Translations under genes and position numbers: made by a program
NCBI GenBank assembly: GCA_017460625.1
Contig: JAFUAT010000007.1
Span: 1 to 58,628, forward strand
Source of the DNA: Candidatus Saccharimonadota bacterium
GTDB taxonomy: Bacteria; Patescibacteriota; Saccharimonadia; Saccharimonadales; Saccharimonadaceae
Direction: 5' to 3'
Length of the DNA: 58,628 nucleotides
Shown: piece after piece, positions 23,857 through 31,345 of the stretch
Layout: each line of letters begins with the position of its first letter
How positions within the stretch are numbered: the stretch's first letter is position 1
The notes under the pieces: model-generated
What the model saw: only the letters and a program-made list of their open reading frames with translations
What the model was told of the DNA's origin: nothing
Database searches by the model: none

Positions 23857-24228
23857 ATGGAAGGCATATTGGCAATTATCGTCGGTTGGGTCGTTGTAGC
23901 TTTGATTATTAGTGCGTTTAAAAACAAAGGCAAAAACAGCGATTCCGATATAGACAAAATCATAGAACAAGCGAAAAAAGACGGCAAAATCAAACCAATA
24001 ACAGAGCATTCTACAACTATGAAAGCGAGCGCCGATACAATCCGTTTAGGAACTGAATCTTGGGAAGAATATAAAAGGGATTTTGCCGGATTAAATAAAA
24101 GCCAACAAGAATATGAATTAGAATATTTTAAGAAAAAATTACACAAACGTTTCCGTAATGCTAATGAAGATATAAAAGACCAAGTTGATGAGGCGATACG
24201 AGAATTGGAGTTAATTTATAGGGCATAA
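23857..24228 (+). CDS. Small membrane-anchored protein (element)
   Basis: A 123-aa protein with one N-terminal membrane helix (about residues 4-21) and a charged helical cytoplasmic part. No family recognised. AAGGAGG nine bases before the ATG is the best SD in the element and lies 18 bases after the last hairpin of the structured leader, so translation or transcription may be controlled by it. The next gene overlaps its stop by one base (TAATG). Confidence 0.6.
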   Translation: MEGILAIIVGWVVVALIISAFKNKGKNSDSDIDKIIEQAKKDGKIKPITEHSTTMKASADTIRLGTESWEEYKRDFAGLNKSQQEYELEYFKKKLHKRFRNANEDIKDQVDEAIRELELIYRA

Positions 24229-25067
24229 TGAATATGGAAAAAACCGACGCGCAACAACGAAACGAAGATGAAGTCCGCCGCATAATGCGCGAACGCGGTT
24301 TTGAAACAGCGTTGGAATCCAAACCTAAAAAGAAACGTCGTGATTTTGATTTTAGTATTATCGGTAAAGTATTAGCCGCCATTGTAGTTATTAGCGGTTT
24401 ATCTTTTGGCGTTTTCGCGTTGATAAAAGCGCCTAAAAACGACGAGGTGGTAAAAGATACGTCTGACAACGAAGACACGCCTCAGAACGCCGATTACGCG
24501 GGTTTAGCGGTATGTTTGAACGCGGCATATACAGACATAGAGGCTGGCGACCCACAGTTTTACCCGAAACTTATTGCGTCATATAAAGCGCAACTTGATT
24601 GCCATAACCAATACCCCACGCCGGACAATGAATCGGAAATATCGGACATAAAACAGCGTTTGAGTAACGTGGAAATTGCCGCAAAAGACGCCGGCGTTAG
24701 CCAAGCCGATATTGAATCCGCGTATAGTTCAATTTCCCAACAAACAACCACAAATCAATCTACAAATGTAAACACGACCCAAAACACCGGCAGTAATTAT
24801 TCCGCACCGGATTGTAGTGCCGAAGAACGCGAGGTTGAAATCCGAAAAACCTTAATGGTGCGCGAGGAACAACAATACAACAGCATTTTTAATAGCAGAA
24901 AATCGTATAGCGAACTCGCTGACCAAGCGGGCGACAATCTTACGCAAGCAAACATTCTTTACGCCGAACAAAAAGCGCGCATAGACGCTGCTTGGCAAAC
25001 TTATTTAGACGCGCAGGCAGCATACAACACAGCGTATGACGATATGTTGAACTGTGAACGGCAATAA
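24228..25067 (+). CDS. Membrane protein with extracellular coiled domain (element)
   Basis: A 279-aa protein: basic cytoplasmic head (KKKRR, about 35-39), membrane helix at about 46-65, then an extracellular region with a Thr/Asn/Gln-rich linker (about 175-195) and a final helical segment. Four cysteines in the outer part (AVCLN, LDCH, PDCS, LNCE) could form two disulfides. The layout recalls phage or conjugation surface proteins, but no family is recognised. Start overlaps the upstream stop, so the two are co-translated. Confidence 0.6.
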   Translation: MNMEKTDAQQRNEDEVRRIMRERGFETALESKPKKKRRDFDFSIIGKVLAAIVVISGLSFGVFALIKAPKNDEVVKDTSDNEDTPQNADYAGLAVCLNAAYTDIEAGDPQFYPKLIASYKAQLDCHNQYPTPDNESEISDIKQRLSNVEIAAKDAGVSQADIESAYSSISQQTTTNQSTNVNTTQNTGSNYSAPDCSAEEREVEIRKTLMVREEQQYNSIFNSRKSYSELADQAGDNLTQANILYAEQKARIDAAWQTYLDAQAAYNTAYDDMLNCERQ

Positions 25068-25101
25068 GATGATACGTTTTGCGGTATAATTATATCAAGA
25101 T

Positions 25102-25875
25102 ATGAAAGATGTAATGACCGTAAGCAAAACCGTAAAGGTTTCAGTCACACGTGATATTGACTGGAATACACCGATTTTGAATAATCTTTTGTCTAGCAAC
25201 AACGTCGTGAGTGTTAATCGTTATCAAGAATTATTGCGGGTCGTAGAAAATGCTGGCGGGATAGCGAAAACGCTAGAACAAGCCACAGCGCAAGCAGTTG
25301 ATTCGTTTTTGTGCGATTTAATACCGTTAAATAACTTAATATCAAATGAGATTCAATTTAATGCTCAATTTGTGCAGATACCAACGGATTTTATAAGCGT
25401 TATTGATAAGATGGACGCACGCATAAAAATATTGATTGAAGAAGTTGAGGGATTGAAACAATTAAAACAAATCAAAACGATAGAATATCAGAAAAACACA
25501 GAATCCCCATTTCTCGTCATCAACGGACGAGAACGCGCTATGAGTGGTGATAAAATGGCATTTGTTGCCGAACAATTTTTTGGTGGCAGAAAACTTACGG
25601 CAAAGAAACGTTGGCTGATAGACAATCTGTATTATGATTATTCCGGCGATTATATCAAGAATAAGAAAAGCTTTATAGGCAATAAACAAACGCACGCCGA
25701 AAATCCAACAAAGACAAAAATAGCGTCTTTTCAGAAAGGGATTGATTCCGCTATTAAGGAAATAAATAACTTCATTGGACGTGTTTTAGGAACACAAAAA
25801 GATTTTATTGTGTATTTTGGAAAAGGTATTTACGGGTTAGACCCAACACTGATAAGACAGCAAAATAAAGAATAA
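25102..25875 (+). CDS. Soluble protein of unknown function (element)
   Basis: A 257-aa helical protein with no signal sequence. No motif recognised; basic C-terminal half (RKLTAKKRWLID). It has its own promoter, TATAAT at 25085-25090, 11 bases before the ATG, and no SD. Possible roles are replication accessory or regulator, by position only. Confidence 0.6.
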   Translation: MKDVMTVSKTVKVSVTRDIDWNTPILNNLLSSNNVVSVNRYQELLRVVENAGGIAKTLEQATAQAVDSFLCDLIPLNNLISNEIQFNAQFVQIPTDFISVIDKMDARIKILIEEVEGLKQLKQIKTIEYQKNTESPFLVINGRERAMSGDKMAFVAEQFFGGRKLTAKKRWLIDNLYYDYSGDYIKNKKSFIGNKQTHAENPTKTKIASFQKGIDSAIKEINNFIGRVLGTQKDFIVYFGKGIYGLDPTLIRQQNKE

Positions 25876-25897
25876 AACAAACTAAACAGATAAGCTC

Positions 25898-25907
25898 TCC
25901 GCGCGGA
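25898..25907. other. GC-rich palindrome upstream of the replication genes
   Basis: TCCGCGCGGA is a perfect 10-bp palindrome in a 65-bp AT-rich gap, followed by a second CACGGA half. A double-strand origin nick site or operator is possible. Confidence 0.35.
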
Positions 25908-25939
25908 ATCGCACGGAATTGTCGCGTTTTAATGGGGGT

Positions 25940-26122
25940 ATGAAAAGCGATGATTCAAAAAACAACGGAAAAACTACGGCGAACGATAACGCCATTGTTT
26001 TGACCGACGACGCAAAAATCGCGTTGGCGCAGTTTTTTGACGTTCTTATTAGTATGGATTCTGATGAATATGGGAATAGTCGAACATACGTAAAACAGAA
26101 AGAGGTAAGTTATGCGGATTAG
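25940..26122 (+). CDS. Small acidic protein (element)
   Basis: A 60-aa protein with a disordered Lys/Asn/Asp-rich start and one helix (DDAKIALAQFFDVLISM). GGGGGT six bases upstream supports the ATG at 25940. It overlaps the SpoVG-like gene by 11 bases, so it is part of the replication operon. Function unknown. Confidence 0.5.
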   Translation: MKSDDSKNNGKTTANDNAIVLTDDAKIALAQFFDVLISMDSDEYGNSRTYVKQKEVSYAD

Positions 26123-26420
26123 TGAAGTGAACATTACACCGATTAAGCCGCACGACGGGCTTGTTGGATTTGCCAATATCGTGATTGACGATAAATGGTT
26201 TTTAAGTTCAATCGGTATTCATACGAAATTAGGCGGCGGTTATCGAATTACATACCCGACGAAAGTAGTCGGCTCGCGGGTAATGGACATATTCCACCCA
26301 ATAAATCGCGAAACAAGTAAGGCGGTGGAATCGGCAATCGTTAAAAAGTTTAATGAGATTTTTGAAAGAAGTAATGAAAATGATAGATACAATCAAATTA
26401 GCAATCCCAATAAACGATAG
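26112..26420 (+). CDS. SpoVG-family protein (element)
   Basis: A 102-aa protein matching the SpoVG pattern: MRISEVNITPI at the start, the central strand-helix with LVGFANIVIDDKWFL, then GGGYRITYPTK and DIFHPINRETSKAVE, equivalent to the DIAHPI...R segment of SpoVG. SpoVG proteins bind DNA or RNA and act as regulators in Firmicutes; a similar fold is common on phages and plasmids. GAGGT precedes the ATG. It lies directly before the replication initiator, which it overlaps by 41 bases, suggesting a role in replication control. Confidence 0.75.
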   Translation: MRISEVNITPIKPHDGLVGFANIVIDDKWFLSSIGIHTKLGGGYRITYPTKVVGSRVMDIFHPINRETSKAVESAIVKKFNEIFERSNENDRYNQISNPNKR

Positions 26421-27501
26421 CCAAGACTTATCAAAGGTAGCGTTTGAAACGCCACTAAATGCCGTTAGAATTGGTTCTACGTCGTATTTTAGAACGTTCC
26501 GCAATCCAATTCCGGCGGAACGGCGATTGGGTATTTACCGTCCACGATTAACCTTTATACGACGACCAACTGGTATTGATAAGTCGATAAATATGCTGTT
26601 AGTAGAAATGTCATTGCCAAAATTGATATTCGGTAATAATTTTGAGGAAATCGCTGAAAACGATTTTGAAACAATCATTTCCTTGCTAACACGAAATCTT
26701 AAAGAAATGGGCGCACCGATTACGCCGGAACAAATACGAAAGGCAAGTGTAGTAAAAGTAGATTTATGTAAAAATATAATCCTTCCAGAATACGTCTCAG
26801 TTCCGTCGATAACTAATCAAATTCGGAAAGCAGATATTTCAATGATATACGACCCGGACTATACGAAATTTAGAAATGGCGGTCATATATTTCACGTCCA
26901 TTGTAATACTTCGGACATAGTCTTTTATGACAAGGTTGCGGATTTGCGACAAGGAAAGATTAGTGAGAAGCGCGGTTTCGAACAGGATTATTACGTTCAA
27001 ACCAAATTGCTTAAAGTATTACAGCAGAACAAGCGCGACATATTGCGCGTTGAGGTGCGCCTTAACAGCAAAAAGAAAATCAGGGCGGAATTAAAAGCAA
27101 TCGGCATTGATTGCGAAGATTTGACCTTCGAAAACATATTTAGGGCGGAATTAGCAAAAGGTATTCTATTCAGCCATTGGAATAAGATTTTTAAGACAAT
27201 CCCAAAAATATTATTAGACTCCGATTCGCCCGAACAACTTTTTTATAGAATTATCAAAGACAACAAGATTACCCCGCAAAAGGCATTGGCAAAATTAGGT
27301 TTTATTTTGTTAGAGGGACAGTGTGAAGATTCGCGACAACTACGCAACGTTATTGAAAATCGCTTTTCGCGGTCAACGTGGGCGGGTTTAAGAAAAGCCC
27401 GTGAACCGCCTAATAAAACTCAACTGAAAACTCTGCTCTATATCGGGCGGGTTATATCAGAAGCAAAAACGTTGCGCTCATCTGAAATCGGGCTGGACTA
27501 A
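26380..27501 (+). CDS. Replication initiator, filamentous-phage gene II/X (CRI) family
   Basis: A 373-aa protein resembling the phage/plasmid replication protein II/X family, whose founding members nick the plus-strand origin of filamentous phages through a tyrosine and start rolling-circle replication. Features: N-terminal MIDTIKLAIP; the conserved LPKLIFGNNFEEIAENDFE (about 81-99); VVKVDLCKNI (about 127-136); HVHCNTSDIVFYDKVADL (about 170-187); and DILRVEVRLNSKKKIRAEL (about 217-235). Several tyrosines could be the nucleophile. The start at 26380 fits the family N-terminus better than the ATG at 26353. It ends 71 bases before the recombinase. Confidence 0.75.
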   Translation: MIDTIKLAIPINDSQDLSKVAFETPLNAVRIGSTSYFRTFRNPIPAERRLGIYRPRLTFIRRPTGIDKSINMLLVEMSLPKLIFGNNFEEIAENDFETIISLLTRNLKEMGAPITPEQIRKASVVKVDLCKNIILPEYVSVPSITNQIRKADISMIYDPDYTKFRNGGHIFHVHCNTSDIVFYDKVADLRQGKISEKRGFEQDYYVQTKLLKVLQQNKRDILRVEVRLNSKKKIRAELKAIGIDCEDLTFENIFRAELAKGILFSHWNKIFKTIPKILLDSDSPEQLFYRIIKDNKITPQKALAKLGFILLEGQCEDSRQLRNVIENRFSRSTWAGLRKAREPPNKTQLKTLLYIGRVISEAKTLRSSEIGLD

Positions 27502-27572
27502 AAACGGTTCCGCTTATAAGATAGAGAGCTAGAAATTATATCACAATAATTAAAGCAAGAAAGGAAAATAAT

Positions 27573-29093
27573 ATGAGTAATAATAAATATAATGGAACAA
27601 AAGCATTTCTAATCGCACGGGTTTCTGACCCAAGCCAACGCGACGCATTGCCGGCACAGGAATTACGGTTGAAAGAATATGCGACAAAATTAAAACTTAA
27701 TTACGACTATCGTTGTTTTGACGAAACGGCGTATAAAGAGGACAGGCAAAAGTTCCAAGAAATAGTTACGGAAATCCAAAAATACCCGGATTTCTGTATA
27801 ATCGTATTCGACAAGATTGACCGGTTTACGCGCGACGGTTCGTCAGAGATAGTCCGTATATTCAAAGATATGGTTAAGGACGGAAGAATTGAGCTGCATT
27901 TTCCGTCCGACGGCTTAATAATTCATAAAGATTCGCCGGCTTGCGACAAGACTCGTCTTGGTATGGGTATGGTTTTCGGGGAATACTATTCTGCCGCAAT
28001 TAGTGATAATGTAAAACGCCGTTTTAACCAAAAAATCCACGATGGGGAGTGGCCTGGAAAAGCGCCGATAGGGTATATGAACATAATTGAGGGTAAGGAC
28101 AAAAATATTGTTCCAGACCCGGAACGCCGCAACTATATTGTTGAAACATTTAGGTTGCGTGCGCAAGGTGCTTCATATCGCGCTATCGCGAAAACATTAC
28201 GCGAAGACGGATTTACCAGTAATATGAAAGTCCCGCGCCCAATTACACAAAGTCAGATTGAGGCCATATTGGAAAATCCGTTTTATTATGGGGTTATGCG
28301 CTACAACGGCGGATTTTACCCTCATAAATATGAACCATTGATTACCAAAATGCTTTTTGATAAAGCGAAAGCGGCAAGCGACGCGCGGGCTTGGAATAAA
28401 ACCAAGACCGCGGTCAAAAACCATTTTACGTTTAACGGAATACTCCGTTGTGCTAATTGTGGTTGTAGTATGTCGTCATACAATAAGAAAGGACACGTTT
28501 ATTTACACTGCACCAAAGCAAAGGGTAATGGCTGCCCACAAAAAAATATACCGGAATCGGTCGTAATGGAACAAGTATTGGAATTGCTTGACCGACTTCA
28601 TATTGGGCAGGACGTTGTTGAACAAGCATTGGAATCACTTAAAAACGAACACGATAACCAACAAACATATTATGCTGGCGCGCTGGAAAAGGCGCGCCAC
28701 GAATATAGAAAATATAAAAACCGATTGGAAACTTTGTATGCTGACCGTCTTGACGGGCGTATTACTGTGGAAGAATACGATAAATATGCGACAGAATATA
28801 GAAATATGGTGGAAGAATTGGACGACCGAATCGTAAGGCTATCAAATGACGATAAATCGTTTGAAATTAAGGCTGGCTATCTGTTAGAATTGGCGGACAA
28901 AGCCAAAACCTTATTTGAAAATTCGCAACCCGAAGAAAAAACCAAACTTTTGAAACTTTTAGTTGCGAACTTGGAAATCAACCAAAAAAGGCTTCAATTT
29001 AACCTGTTGAAGCCTTTTGATATGCTCATTGAGCCACTCCAAAATGGAAATTGGCTCCCGGGACTGGACTCGAACCAGCAACCTCGAAGTTAA
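27573..29093 (+). CDS. Large serine recombinase (integrase)
   Basis: A 506-aa site-specific recombinase. The N-terminal catalytic domain has LIARVSDPSQRDALPAQ with the nucleophilic Ser near residue 18, and the FDKIDRFTRDG segment (about 77-87). The recombinase domain follows (GKAPIGYMN, about 156), then a zinc ribbon with CANCGCS (about 292) and HCTKAKGNGCPQK (about 312-324), a coiled coil (about 350-430) and a tail. AAGGAAA precedes the ATG. The last 14 codons, reading WLPGLDSNQQPRS, are antisense to tRNA-Asn, so the stop is borrowed from the target; in an excised circle the frame would read WLPGLVASFC. It is the only recombinase of the element. Confidence 0.93.
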   Translation: MSNNKYNGTKAFLIARVSDPSQRDALPAQELRLKEYATKLKLNYDYRCFDETAYKEDRQKFQEIVTEIQKYPDFCIIVFDKIDRFTRDGSSEIVRIFKDMVKDGRIELHFPSDGLIIHKDSPACDKTRLGMGMVFGEYYSAAISDNVKRRFNQKIHDGEWPGKAPIGYMNIIEGKDKNIVPDPERRNYIVETFRLRAQGASYRAIAKTLREDGFTSNMKVPRPITQSQIEAILENPFYYGVMRYNGGFYPHKYEPLITKMLFDKAKAASDARAWNKTKTAVKNHFTFNGILRCANCGCSMSSYNKKGHVYLHCTKAKGNGCPQKNIPESVVMEQVLELLDRLHIGQDVVEQALESLKNEHDNQQTYYAGALEKARHEYRKYKNRLETLYADRLDGRITVEEYDKYATEYRNMVEELDDRIVRLSNDDKSFEIKAGYLLELADKAKTLFENSQPEEKTKLLKLLVANLEINQKRLQFNLLKPFDMLIEPLQNGNWLPGLDSNQQPRS

Positions 29094-29126
29094 CAGCTTC
29101 TTGCTCCACCATTGAGCTACCCGGGA
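29052..29126 (-). tRNA. tRNA-Asn (GTT), integration target
   Basis: On the minus strand acceptor TCCCGGG pairs with CCCGGGA, D-arm GCTC...GAGC, anticodon loop CTGTTAA gives GTT, T-arm GCTGG-TTCGAGT-CCAGT, discriminator G and an encoded CCA (29052-29054). The first anticodon-stem pair (A27-G43) is a mismatch. The 3' 16 bases are the att core, so insertion leaves the tRNA intact. It overlaps the 3' end of the recombinase gene on the other strand. Confidence 0.95.
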
Positions 29127-29221
29127 CTAACTAATAATATGCCGCGCCCGACTCTACTAGGAGCCTAACCACAGGAGATTCATAACTTCTCCCTTAAAGT
29201 AGTGCGCGTAACTCCATTATA
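29127..29221 (-). promoter_or_regulatory. Promoter and structured leader of tRNA-Asn
   Basis: TATAAT on the minus strand (29221-29216) lies 90 bases before the tRNA. The leader can fold: CGCGC with GCGCG, CTACT with AGTAG, and an apical GGAGA/TCTCC hairpin near 29172-29191. Such a long leader is unusual for a tRNA; it may be a separate small RNA or a processing signal. Confidence 0.45.
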
Positions 29222-29271
29222 GCATATTTTTTCAAAATGTGGTAAAATTAAATACAGATTCTTATTTTAGT

Positions 29272-29329
29272 GGTAAGAAATAGCAATTTTGCGAGCATTT
29301 TAATCGCTAGCAAAACAACTATTCTTACC
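29272..29329 (+). promoter_or_regulatory. Hairpin leader of infB mRNA
   Basis: GGTAAGAAATAG (29272-29283) pairs with CTATTCTTACC (29319-29329, one bulge) and TTTTGCGAGC (29287-29296) with GCTAGCAAAA (29306-29315, one mismatch). A -10-like TAAAAT lies near 29253. There is no T-run; it ends 24 bases before the start codon. Confidence 0.6.
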
Positions 29330-29353
29330 AATAACAAAAAGGAAAGGAGCAGG

Positions 29354-31129
29354 ATGGAAAATCAAGAGCAAAAAACAATTCAAGTCGCAGGCTCTATTAC
29401 TGTGGACGAGCTTTCAACCGCCCTTGGCCTTTCTGTAACCGAACTTATCGGAACTTTATTTAAAAATGGCATCGTCGCCACAATTAATCAAAGACTAGAC
29501 TACGAAACCGCTCAAATCATCATCGATGAGCTAGGTCTAAAGAATGTCAAACTCGAAAAGAAAAACACCGCCACAAAAACCAGCGAGCATCATCGCGAGC
29601 TTTCAGACAAAGCAGTGAAGCGCCCACCAGTGGTAGCGGTAATGGGCCACGTGGACCACGGCAAAACCACTCTCCTAGACACCCTTCTCAGCAAAAAGAC
29701 CGTCGAAAAAGAGGCCGGTGGCATCACTCAGCACATTTCTGCTTATCAACTAAAGTACAATGACAGATTAATCACATTTCTAGATACACCAGGGCACGAA
29801 GCTTTTGCGGCCATTCGCCAGCACGGCGCGCTCCTGACTGATATCGTAGTTATCGTAGTGGCTGCAGATGACGGCGTAAAACCCCAGACGATAGAAGCAA
29901 TCAACTTTGCCAAATCCGCTAATGCCAAAATCATCGTCGCTATCAACAAAATCGACCGCGAAGGCGCCGATATTGATCGTACCAAAGCCGATTTGTCAAA
30001 CCATGGCCTTCAGCCAGAGGAATGGGGCGGCGACATCACCATGGTTCCAATTTCCGCCAAACAAAATCAAAACCTAGAAGAACTTCTAGACATGATTTTG
30101 CTCACAGCGGACATCGAAGAGCTAAAAGCCGATATTGATATTCCAGCCGAAGGTCTAGTCATAGAATCTCATATGGAAACCGGCAAAGGCTCAGTGGTAA
30201 ATCTCCTGGTCACCGGCGGGGAATTAAAAACCGGCGAGTTTATCGTGGCGGGTTCTACTTATGGCAAAGTCCGTACCATGCTAGATTGGCGCGGCAAACC
30301 AAAGGGTAAAGCCACTCCATCCACTCCAGTCACTATTACTGGTTTCAAAGAATTACCAAATTTCGGTGATAGATTTACCGAAGCTCCAGACGAAAAAACC
30401 GCAAGAAAAATGGCACTCTTAAACGCTCAAGCTGCCGCTAACGAATCCGCTTCAGCCAACGTCACTAGCACCGACCTTCTCAGAATGATGAACGTAGCAG
30501 ACAATTCCAAAGTCTTCAATGTTATCGTCAAAGGCGACGTGCTTGGTTCCGTTACTTCAGTAGTTGATAGTTTGAAATTAATCGATACCCACGGAGAAAT
30601 TACTTTAAATATCGTTTCAAGTGGCGTCGGTGATATTAATGAAAATGACGTCTATATGGCCGCCGGCGAAAACACCGTAATTTACGGTTTCAATGTAAAC
30701 GTACCTATCAATATTTCCAAAATGGCCGCTAGAGACGGCGTTCCAGTCCGCACTTATAAAGTCATTTACGAACTATTAGACGACGCCAAGCATGAAATGG
30801 AAAATCTTCTTGATGCCGAAATTATCGAAGAAGACAAAGGCGAAATGAAGGTTCTCGGCGTCTTCCGCACCGAGAAAACCAGCATCATCGCCGGCGGGGA
30901 AGTACTAAAAGGTGATGTAAAGCCAGGCTTTTTAGCCCGCGTAGTTAGAAACAAGAAATTCATCGGCGAAGCCGAAGTCGTGAGCACCCAAAAAGAAAAA
31001 ATGGACGTGGATGGTCTCGTCGCCGGCGAAACTGGTGGTCTCGCATTAAAAACCACCCAAAAAATCGATTTGCAAATAGGCGACCGACTTTCCTTCTTCA
31101 CTCGCGAGACCAAGAAACGCACACTTTAA
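29354..31129 (+). CDS. infB: Translation initiation factor IF-2
   Basis: A 591-aa GTPase that places fMet-tRNA on the 30S subunit and promotes subunit joining. After a short N-terminal domain (about 1-80) the G domain has G1 GHVDHGKTT (about 97-105), G2 GITQHI (about 122-127), G3 DTPGHEAF (about 143-150), G4 NKID (about 197-200) and G5 SAK (about 236-238); domains II-IV follow. The long disordered N-terminal region of many IF-2 proteins is missing, as in other reduced genomes. The ATG at 29354 is backed by AAAGGAG eight bases upstream; the in-frame sequence before it is leader. Confidence 0.96.
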   Translation: MENQEQKTIQVAGSITVDELSTALGLSVTELIGTLFKNGIVATINQRLDYETAQIIIDELGLKNVKLEKKNTATKTSEHHRELSDKAVKRPPVVAVMGHVDHGKTTLLDTLLSKKTVEKEAGGITQHISAYQLKYNDRLITFLDTPGHEAFAAIRQHGALLTDIVVIVVAADDGVKPQTIEAINFAKSANAKIIVAINKIDREGADIDRTKADLSNHGLQPEEWGGDITMVPISAKQNQNLEELLDMILLTADIEELKADIDIPAEGLVIESHMETGKGSVVNLLVTGGELKTGEFIVAGSTYGKVRTMLDWRGKPKGKATPSTPVTITGFKELPNFGDRFTEAPDEKTARKMALLNAQAAANESASANVTSTDLLRMMNVADNSKVFNVIVKGDVLGSVTSVVDSLKLIDTHGEITLNIVSSGVGDINENDVYMAAGENTVIYGFNVNVPINISKMAARDGVPVRTYKVIYELLDDAKHEMENLLDAEIIEEDKGEMKVLGVFRTEKTSIIAGGEVLKGDVKPGFLARVVRNKKFIGEAEVVSTQKEKMDVDGLVAGETGGLALKTTQKIDLQIGDRLSFFTRETKKRTL

Positions 31130-31207
31130 CCTTCTTAAAACCCCATATTATTTTTTTGGAACTTAGAATTCTTTGTGTTGTAATAAAGAAAAACTACTAG
31201 GATAAAA

Positions 31208-31345
31208 ATGAATAAACGACCACCTACTGAGATAAAACCAAAGACCATCCCAAAAGATTCTGGGCTAAACTTGTTCCTGAAAATTTTTCTATGTTTAATT
31301 ACGCGCCGAAATGGACAGCCTAAAAACAGCGCCCGTGCAATCTGA
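31208..31345 (+). CDS. Possible 45-aa protein with hydrophobic segment
   Basis: An ATG preceded by AGGATA opens 45 codons: a basic, Pro/Lys-rich start, a hydrophobic middle (LNLFLKIFLCLI) and a basic end. It overlaps the first codons of the membrane protein that follows. It may be a real coupled small gene that provides the ribosome for the next start, which lacks an SD, or a chance frame. Confidence 0.3.
   Translation: MNKRPPTEIKPKTIPKDSGLNLFLKIFLCLITRRNGQPKNSARAI

Larger units (their letters stand above)
20458..29067. mobile_element. Integrative element at tRNA-Asn with phage-type Rep and serine recombinase
   Basis: A 16-bp direct repeat TGGCTCCCGGGACTGG borders the region (20458-20473 and 29052-29067); the right copy is the 3' end of tRNA-Asn. 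Inside lie a RelB-YafQ pair, an HTH protein, five proteins of unknown function, a SpoVG-family protein, a filamentous-phage-type (II/X, CRI) replication initiator and a large serine recombinase. No capsid, terminase, Zot or relaxase gene is recognised, so it is best described as an integrative plasmid-like or satellite-like element replicating through single-stranded DNA. Its genes use CpG-containing codons more than the neighbours by eye. Confidence 0.8.

Noticed and set aside
21349-27501. Element as an inovirus (filamentous prophage)
   Set aside because: The II/X-type initiator fits, but no Zot/pI ATPase, major coat or secretin gene is visible among the other proteins.
29127-29221. A further tRNA gene upstream of tRNA-Asn
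   Set aside because: The folded leader has no T-loop consensus, anticodon arm or acceptor pairing.
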